Shown: positions 59,020 through 64,000 of the stretch, in pieces
Layout: each line of letters begins with the position of its first letter
How positions within the stretch are numbered: position 1 is the stretch's first letter
Source of the DNA: Flavobacterium agrisoli
GTDB taxonomy: Bacteria > Bacteroidota > Bacteroidia > Flavobacteriales > Flavobacteriaceae
Direction of reading: 5' to 3'
Length of the DNA stretch: 64,000 bases
Assembly (NCBI RefSeq): GCF_016522065.1
Contig: NZ_JAEHFV010000005.1
Span: forward strand, 62,001 to 126,000
Made by a program: the position numbers and the translations under genes
Notes under the pieces: model-generated
The model's database searches: none
What the model saw: only the letters and a program-made list of their open reading frames with translations
Told to the model about the DNA's origin: nothing

Positions 59020-59886
59020 TCATTTTTTAGCGGATAAATAAACGCCAATTAAAACTCCAAAAGCACCAATTAACTGAAAAGGCGACAACAATTCGCCATC
59101 TAAAAAGCCCCACAAACAAGCCACAATCGGAATAAGATAGGTTACCGAAGTAGCAAAAACCGGTGAGGATATCTGAATTAATTTAAAAAAAACCACATTG
59201 GCAATACCAGTACCCATCACACCTAAAATCAAGATAAACCACAAGGATTCTTGCACTTTTTGTATTTGCACTACTTCTGCAAAACCAGTTCCGAATAAAA
59301 TTATCAAAGCTGGAAATAACAAAATAACAAAATTACCCGTGGTTATACTAAGTGAATTCAAATCAGACAAATACTTTTTAATTAAATTCACGTTTAAGGC
59401 ATAACAAAAACAAGCAATTAAAATCAGAATCACATAGTAGTAATTTTGATTAGGATGATTGGCCGCACCACTAAAAACAATCAAACTACTACCCAATAAG
59501 CCAATAAAAACACCTAAAACTTGACGGCGTTTCACTAAAATCCCAAAAGCTAAAACACCAATTAACAACGTAATTAAAGGTGTTAGCGAATTTAAAATTC
59601 CGGTAGTAGAACTATCTATTTGCGTTTCGGCTATGGCAAAAAGATAAGCAGGCAAAAAAGTCCCGAATAAAGAGGTCATGGCAATATATTTCCATTGTTT
59701 TTTCGGGATTTTAAGTAGACTTTTAAAACCGATTAGTAGCAAAAACAAAGCGGCAAAAATAATTCGAAGTGAACCCAATTGAAAAGCTGTTAAACCAATT
59801 AAGCCTTTTTTTATCAAAATAAATGAGCTACCCCAAATTAAGGAAAGCACAAAAAGGTAAAGCCATTTTAATTGTTTCGCATCCAT
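59020..59886 (-). CDS. EamA/DMT superfamily transporter
   Basis: A 288-residue protein with ten membrane segments in two repeats of five. The first repeat begins LFVLSLIWGSSFILIKKGL, typical of EamA transporters, and the second shows CFCYALNVNLIKKYL and later GLYLSAKK-like end (VLIGVYLSAKK). I start it at the ATG 59886; the frame reaches back only to a TTG at 59895. The substrate is unknown; relatives export amino acids or metabolites. It is convergent with the M16 pair. Confidence 0.88.
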   Translation of the reverse strand: MDAKQLKWLYLFVLSLIWGSSFILIKKGLIGLTAFQLGSLRIIFAALFLLLIGFKSLLKIPKKQWKYIAMTSLFGTFLPAYLFAIAETQIDSSTTGILNSLTPLITLLIGVLAFGILVKRRQVLGVFIGLLGSSLIVFSGAANHPNQNYYYVILILIACFCYALNVNLIKKYLSDLNSLSITTGNFVILLFPALIILFGTGFAEVVQIQKVQESLWFILILGVMGTGIANVVFFKLIQISSPVFATSVTYLIPIVACLWGFLDGELLSPFQLIGAFGVLIGVYLSAKK

Positions 59887-59966
59887 GTTTTGCAATTAAA
59901 GAAAAAAAAGATTTTGAAAATGTAACGATTAGAAATAACCAAAATACACTTTTAAAAAAGCAATCG

Positions 59967-60536
59967 TTATTTCCATTGCATGGTTTCCATCAAACGTTTC
60001 ATGTCGTTTTGCAAATAACTTGCTGCTGGCATGATCGAGTCGAAATTGGGTTTAGCATAAAAATAAACCGAACCAGTAATAAAATGTCGGGTACTATCGG
60101 TTAGATAAAACTGTGAATTCGTCGCTGCGTTGCCATCTACTTGATAAAACATTCCGTAGACTTTTTTATCAGCATTAACGAAAGGTTGCTCCAAAATATC
60201 ATCGGCTTTAATAACATGTTCGTAAGTTAGTTTTTGAGCATCACGCAATAATTTATCAATATCGCCCGAAACCGGTTTATAGGTTAAATAAATGGTCGCT
60301 TTCATTTTAGGATAGTTAATAGCAAAACCACAATCTTTTTCACCTTTAATAATGGCATTGGCATTCATTTCAAAAGAAAAAGGGCAATTGTTTTGAAAAG
60401 CTGCATATTTTGCTTCGGGGTAATCCAAACGCAGATAACTCGCAGGTTTTGGCAAAACATCATCTTTACAGGAAGAAATCGACAACAAAAGCAACACTAC
60501 CATTACCACAAAAAGTCCATTTTTACTCGCTTTCAT
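59967..60536 (-). CDS. gldD: Gliding motility lipoprotein GldD
   Basis: A 189-residue protein with lipobox SISSC giving Cys23, followed by KDD, which fits the surface/periplasm sorting signal of Bacteroidota lipoproteins. The body contains YLRLDYPEAKY and a Cys-containing central region (CPFSFEMNANAIIKGEKDCGF) known from GldD. GldD is required for gliding motility and the type IX secretion machinery in Flavobacterium johnsoniae. It directly follows gldE (a 1-base overlap at 60536), the standard arrangement. Confidence 0.93.
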   Translation of the reverse strand: MKASKNGLFVVMVVLLLLSISSCKDDVLPKPASYLRLDYPEAKYAAFQNNCPFSFEMNANAIIKGEKDCGFAINYPKMKATIYLTYKPVSGDIDKLLRDAQKLTYEHVIKADDILEQPFVNADKKVYGMFYQVDGNAATNSQFYLTDSTRHFITGSVYFYAKPNFDSIMPAASYLQNDMKRLMETMQWK

Positions 60537-61831
60537 TACTCAATTGTTACTTTAATTTGTTTAACTCTTTTTTTATCGACAGTTTCGATGGTGAACATAC
60601 AATTTTCGAATGCTATTTTTTGTCCTTTTTTTGGAAAATTTCCTACAATTTCTAAAATAAATCCGGCCAATGTTTCGGCTTCTCCTTTTTTTAGTTCAAA
60701 AACTTCTTCCTCCACATCTACTATTCGGTAAAAATCCTTCAAATTTATCTTTCCTTCAAACAAGAAATTTTTATCATCTATTTGCGAAAAATTGATATTT
60801 TCATCATCAAATTCATCGCTAATATCACCTACAATTTCTTCGATTACATCTTCTAAAGAAACCAAGCCAGAAGTGCCACCGTACTCGTCAACCACGATGG
60901 CCAAATGGCTTTTCAAACTCTGAAAATCTTTGAGCAAATTGTCTAATTTTTTATTTTCCGGAACAAAAAAAGGGGCTCGCAATAAGGTTTGCCATTCAAA
61001 ATTTTCAGAATCGATATGAGGTAATAAGTCTTTAACAAACAAAACGCCTTCAATTTGATCGATAGTATCTTTATAAACCGGAATTCGAGAATAGCCTTTT
61101 TCAATAATTTTAGGATAAATTTCGCTAAATGTTTCTTCGATATCCAAGGCAAAAATATCAATACGCGGACTCATAACTTGTTTGGTATCGGTATTTCCGA
61201 AAGAGACAATTCCCTCTAAAATTTTTTGCTCTTCGGTTGAAGTATCGTCAGAATCAGTTAATTCAAGGGCTTGCGAAAGCTGATCTACCGAAAAGTTGCT
61301 TTTTTGTTTACCCAATTTATTGTGCAAAAATAGTGTAGTGGAACGCATGGGTAAACTTATAGGAGAAAGAATTTTATCTAAAAAAGCAATTGGATAAGCT
61401 ACTTGTTTGGCAAACTTTAAATTGTTACGACTCGCATACACTTTAGGCAAAACTTCGCCAAATAATAAAATTAAAAAAGTAACCAAAATTACTTCTAAAA
61501 TAAATTTTAAAACAGCCGATTCTACTCCGCCAAAAATAGATTTCCCGACAAAGGAAAATAAAATCACTACCGCAATATTGATGAAATTATTAGCAACTAA
61601 AAGCGTTGCGAGGAGTTTTTTGGGTTTTTCTAATAATGAGGCGATGATTTCTCCTTTAGCATCATTTTCTTGGAGTGCATCGTCAATATCTTTTTGAGAA
61701 AGGGAAAAAAGAGCAACTTCGGCTCCCGAAACTAAGGCCGAAAAAAATAGTAAAACCATTATTCCGACAAAACCAATTATCATATTGGCATCTACAACAA
61801 TTGCAGTGTATAAACTGGGCTCTGGGTCCAA
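60536..61831 (-). CDS. gldE: Gliding motility-associated protein GldE
   Basis: A 431-residue protein of the CNNM/CorC type. The N-terminal membrane domain (DUF21, about 15-150) holds three to four segments. A CBS pair (about 200-330, with SRIPVYKDTIDQIEGVLF and HLAIVVDEYGGTSGLV) follows, and a C-terminal CorC-HlyC domain (about 340-425) ends it. It starts MDPEPS and overlaps gldD by one base. In F. johnsoniae gldE helps gldD function but is not strictly required. Other CNNM-type roles (Mg2+/Co2+ transport) are the alternative reading. Confidence 0.92.
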   Translation of the reverse strand: MDPEPSLYTAIVVDANMIIGFVGIMVLLFFSALVSGAEVALFSLSQKDIDDALQENDAKGEIIASLLEKPKKLLATLLVANNFINIAVVILFSFVGKSIFGGVESAVLKFILEVILVTFLILLFGEVLPKVYASRNNLKFAKQVAYPIAFLDKILSPISLPMRSTTLFLHNKLGKQKSNFSVDQLSQALELTDSDDTSTEEQKILEGIVSFGNTDTKQVMSPRIDIFALDIEETFSEIYPKIIEKGYSRIPVYKDTIDQIEGVLFVKDLLPHIDSENFEWQTLLRAPFFVPENKKLDNLLKDFQSLKSHLAIVVDEYGGTSGLVSLEDVIEEIVGDISDEFDDENINFSQIDDKNFLFEGKINLKDFYRIVDVEEEVFELKKGEAETLAGFILEIVGNFPKKGQKIAFENCMFTIETVDKKRVKQIKVTIE

Positions 61832-61853
61832 ATTAATTCAAATTAGTTAAACA

Positions 61854-62294
61854 TTAAAACGGTAAGTCGTTAATAGGCAAACCATTATTAGAATCGTCAA
61901 AGTTAGTGTTTTTTGGCGATTCGGAATTCAAATTTTGCTTATTTGCTTCGTTCTCTTTTTTAGTAGACAAAAAGGTAAACTCGGTAACCTGAATTTCGAC
62001 CGTATGGCGCATTTGTCCATCATCACCTTGCCATTGTCTTGATTTGATGCGGCCTTCTACATAAATTTTATCACCTTTGGATAAGTATTTTTCGCAAATT
62101 TCGGCGGCTTTATTGCGTACAACCAAATTATGCCATTCGGTAGAAGTGATTTTTTCGTTGGTCGATTTGTTGATATACACTTCGTTGGTAGCCAATTGAA
62201 AACGCCCAATACAGTTTCCTCCTTCAAAATAATGCATTTTTACATCATCTCCTAAATGGCCAATTAACATTACTTTATTTAAGGTTCCGCTCAT
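61854..62294 (-). CDS. ssb: Single-stranded DNA-binding protein
   Basis: A 146-residue protein with an N-terminal OB-fold (about 1-110: TLNKVMLIGHLGDDVKM, WHNLVVRNKAAEICEKYL, VEGRIKSRQWQ) and a disordered Asn/Glu-rich tail. The tail ends in GLPINDLPF, the acidic/Phe tip that binds partner proteins. I start it at the ATG 62294 (MSGTLNKV), which fits the family; the frame extends seven residues further. It lies between gldE and mutY on the same strand, with 22 and 46 bases of spacing. Confidence 0.95.
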   Translation of the reverse strand: MSGTLNKVMLIGHLGDDVKMHYFEGGNCIGRFQLATNEVYINKSTNEKITSTEWHNLVVRNKAAEICEKYLSKGDKIYVEGRIKSRQWQGDDGQMRHTVEIQVTEFTFLSTKKENEANKQNLNSESPKNTNFDDSNNGLPINDLPF

Positions 62295-62340
62295 GAAAAT
62301 ATGGTATTTCTCCAAAGATACATTTTTTTAAAAAACAATA

Positions 62341-63375
62341 TTAAAGCGATTCTAAAAAATTATGTATCACAATCGGAAAAGGAAAAAGTTTCGCCTCTTG
62401 CAGTGAAATCCCCGACTCTAAAACACCTTTTATACGCACTTTCCAAAACTTAATATTTAAATGTTGGTGCGATAATTTATGCACAATGGCTTTACAATTC
62501 AATTCTTCAATACCAATAGGAATATATGGCTGAAAAAAGCCTACTTCAATAACCGATGATATATAATCGAAATCTTTCTCTTCACTAGTTTCCAAAAGCG
62601 GAAATTCATATAAATTCTGCCAAATTCCTTTTCGAGTTCGTTGCTGCAAGAGTGTTTTTCCTTGCTCATCTTGAACAATAAAATAATTAAAAAAACGGTT
62701 GGTAACTTTGGTTTTTTTCAACTTTACAGGTAGCTGAGCAACTTTATTCATTTTTAAAGCCAAACAACTTTCGTTAAAAACACAACTAGCACAATCTGGA
62801 TTTTTAGGCACACATTGCAAAGCGCCAAACTCCATAATAGCCTGATTAAATTGTGCAGGATTATTTTTGGGCATTAATTCGAAAGCCAAGTTATAAAATT
62901 CGGTTTTAGTCGCCGGCAAAGCAATATCCGATTCCATATTAAAATAACGCGCTAGCACTCGAAATACATTTCCATCTACAACCGGAACAGCTTCGTTATA
63001 CGAAAAAGAAGCTATTGCCGCCGCAGTATATTGCCCAACTCCTTTTAGCTGCAACAACTCTTTATAGGTCTGCGGAAAAACACCGTTTAATTCAGATGCA
63101 ATATATTGTGCAGTTTGATGCAAATTTCGAGCCCGAGAATAATACCCTAAGCCTTGCCACAATTTAAGGACTTTCTCTTCATCAGCATTAGCCAAATCGA
63201 ACACCGTAGGAAAAGCTTTTATAAAAGAAAAAAAATAAGGCAATCCTTGCGCTACACGTGTTTGTTGCAGCATGATTTCGGAGAGCCAAATGGGATAAGG
63301 ATTGCGCGTATTGCGCCAAGGCAAATCGCGCTTGTTTTGTAAATACCACGAAATTAGTAACTTAGAAAAATTCAT
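62341..63375 (-). CDS. mutY: A/G-specific adenine glycosylase
   Basis: A 344-residue DNA repair enzyme removing adenine opposite 8-oxoguanine. The catalytic acid is Glu33 in LSEIMLQQTRV; the helix-hairpin-helix is LQLKGVGQYTAAAIASFSYNEAVPVVDGN, with Asp134. The 4Fe-4S cluster cysteines are 188, 195, 198 and 204 (C-x6-C-x2-C-x5-C). The C-terminal NUDIX-like domain (about 225-340) recognises 8-oxoG. It is the first gene of the mutY-ssb-gldE-gldD stretch. Confidence 0.96.
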   Translation of the reverse strand: MNFSKLLISWYLQNKRDLPWRNTRNPYPIWLSEIMLQQTRVAQGLPYFFSFIKAFPTVFDLANADEEKVLKLWQGLGYYSRARNLHQTAQYIASELNGVFPQTYKELLQLKGVGQYTAAAIASFSYNEAVPVVDGNVFRVLARYFNMESDIALPATKTEFYNLAFELMPKNNPAQFNQAIMEFGALQCVPKNPDCASCVFNESCLALKMNKVAQLPVKLKKTKVTNRFFNYFIVQDEQGKTLLQQRTRKGIWQNLYEFPLLETSEEKDFDYISSVIEVGFFQPYIPIGIEELNCKAIVHKLSHQHLNIKFWKVRIKGVLESGISLQEAKLFPFPIVIHNFLESL

Positions 63376-63433
63376 TATAAATTATTAGACAACAAAAGTA
63401 AAAGTTTATGTAATTAAAATTTAACGATTTAGC

Positions 63434-63465
63434 TTGATTTATTCTTTTTTTAATTCCTATATTTG
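63434..63465 (+). promoter_or_regulatory. Promoter of the HU gene
   Basis: TTG at 63434-63436 and TATATTTG at 63458-63465, a perfect TAnnTTTG match, 21 bases apart. It lies 43 bases before the HU start. Confidence 0.65.
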
Positions 63466-63507
63466 CAAACTCAAAAAAATAGTACACCAATATAAATACG
63501 AAAGAAA

Positions 63508-63798
63508 ATGACGAAAGCAGATATCGTAGCGAAAATTTCAGAAAAATTAGGTCTTGAAAAAGGAGATGTTCAAGCAACAGTGGAAACATTTATGGAAGAA
63601 GTAAAATCTTCTTTAGAAACTGGAGACAATGTTTATTTAAGAGGTTTCGGAAGTTTCATCGTAAAAACTAGAGCTGAAAAAACAGGTAGAAACATTTCTA
63701 AAAACACTACTATTAAAATTCCAGCGCACAACATTCCTGCTTTTAAACCTGCAAAAGTGTTTGTAGAAGGAGTAAAAACAAATAACGAAGCAAAATAA
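63508..63798 (+). CDS. hup: HU family DNA-binding protein
   Basis: A 96-residue nucleoid protein. The N-terminal helices (MTKADIVAKISEKLGLEKGDV) are followed by the HU core with VYLRGFGSFIVKTRAEKTGRNISKNTTIKIPAHNIPAFKPAKVF, including the arm that wraps DNA and the GFGSF/NP-type features (here NISKNTTIKIPAHNIPAFKP). It bends DNA as a dimer. The length is normal. It is followed at 63830 by a gene for a 30-residue basic protein on the same strand. Confidence 0.94.
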   Translation: MTKADIVAKISEKLGLEKGDVQATVETFMEEVKSSLETGDNVYLRGFGSFIVKTRAEKTGRNISKNTTIKIPAHNIPAFKPAKVFVEGVKTNNEAK

Positions 63799-63829
63799 CA
63801 CTATTAATTAATCATAAAATCGATAAGAT

Positions 63830-63922
63830 ATGCCAAGTGGTAAAAAAAGAAAGAGACATAAGGTAGCTACTCACAAAAGAAAAAAAAGAGCGAGAGCTAA
63901 CCGTCACAAAAAGAAAAAGTAG
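63830..63922 (+). CDS. 30-residue, strongly basic small protein (possible ribosomal protein)
   Basis: An ATG at 63830 opens a 30-residue frame that begins MPSGKKRKRHKVATHKRK and ends in four Lys; about two-thirds of the residues are Lys, Arg or His. It starts 31 bases after the HU stop on the same strand. A TAAG-rich region precedes it, with no Shine-Dalgarno. The frame is too dense in basic residues to be chance. It resembles the short, basic ribosomal proteins; I recall a similar short basic protein described in Flavobacterium ribosomes, but I am not certain that it is this one. Confidence 0.75.
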   Translation: MPSGKKRKRHKVATHKRKKRARANRHKKKK

Positions 63923-63942
63923 TTTATAACTACTTTTTTCTT
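63912..63942 (+). terminator. Hairpin overlapping the stop codon of the small basic protein gene
   Basis: AAAAAGTAGTT / AACTACTTTTT, a nearly perfect palindrome whose left arm contains the TAG stop codon at 63920-63922, followed by T-rich sequence. It probably ends the HU / small-protein transcript. Confidence 0.75.
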
Positions 63943-64000
63943 TTTAAACGTTCATTGAAATTGAAAAAAGAAGAAAGAGAAAAGAGAATAGAAAAAAGAC

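Overview
The window comes from a Bacteroidota chromosome, most likely a Flavobacterium or close relative. The evidence is the AT-rich DNA, promoters of the TAnnTTTG / TTTG type instead of E. coli-like boxes, a gliding gene pair (gldD-gldE), a TonB-dependent receptor with an N-terminal carboxypeptidase-like domain, a mevalonate pathway, and many lipoproteins with a Cys followed by acidic/Lys residues. Most of it is ordinary core genome. I see no prophage, insertion sequence, rRNA or CRISPR array.

Layout. 1-2963: end of an exbB-exbD-tonB energy-transduction operon, then folC. 3064-4621: a duplicated-domain secreted protein and two tRNA genes (Val, Asp), separated by a 440-base non-coding stretch with decayed direct repeats. 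4679-8161: DUF456 protein, two small envelope proteins, a glycosyltransferase and a UPF0104-type flippase-like protein. 8216-13953: ruvC, hemW, a GIY-YIG protein cut short by an in-frame TGA, a metal-dependent cyclase, and small envelope or unknown genes. 14114-15766: a compact three-gene accessory cassette (a TIGR04255-type protein plus two unknowns) with its own promoter. It is the best candidate here for an undescribed system. 15839-21134: a DUF4407 membrane protein, then a TonB-dependent receptor paired with a lipoprotein beta-propeller phytase (phytate scavenging).

21231-32397: pckA with an operator-like palindrome at its promoter, DUF423, a saccharopine dehydrogenase-like protein, a YdeP-type molybdo-oxidoreductase with fdhD, and an isoprenoid neighbourhood (UbiA prenyltransferase, DUF502, GHMP/mevalonate kinase, mvaD) interrupted by a ParE/RelE toxin-antitoxin pair. 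32506-42959: TspO, a HAD phosphatase, an M13 peptidase, a BaiN-type flavoprotein, a glycerophosphodiesterase, a GH13 amylase, a metabolite:H+ symporter with a DUF6814 partner, and a small monooxygenase. 42995-55310: rpoN, asnS, mscS, an MMPL/RND exporter, a cation/proton antiporter, an SMR transporter, pyrH-frr, a thioredoxin-like protein, rplU-rpmA. 55573-63922: a catalytic/non-catalytic M16 peptidase pair, an EamA transporter, the mutY-ssb-gldE-gldD cluster, an HU gene, and a 30-residue very basic protein.

Convergent gene pairs are usually separated by strong bidirectional hairpin terminators. Several start codons were moved inward from the longest reading frame where an ATG with better family agreement exists. 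Two genes (ruvC and a small lipoprotein) have only a TTG available.
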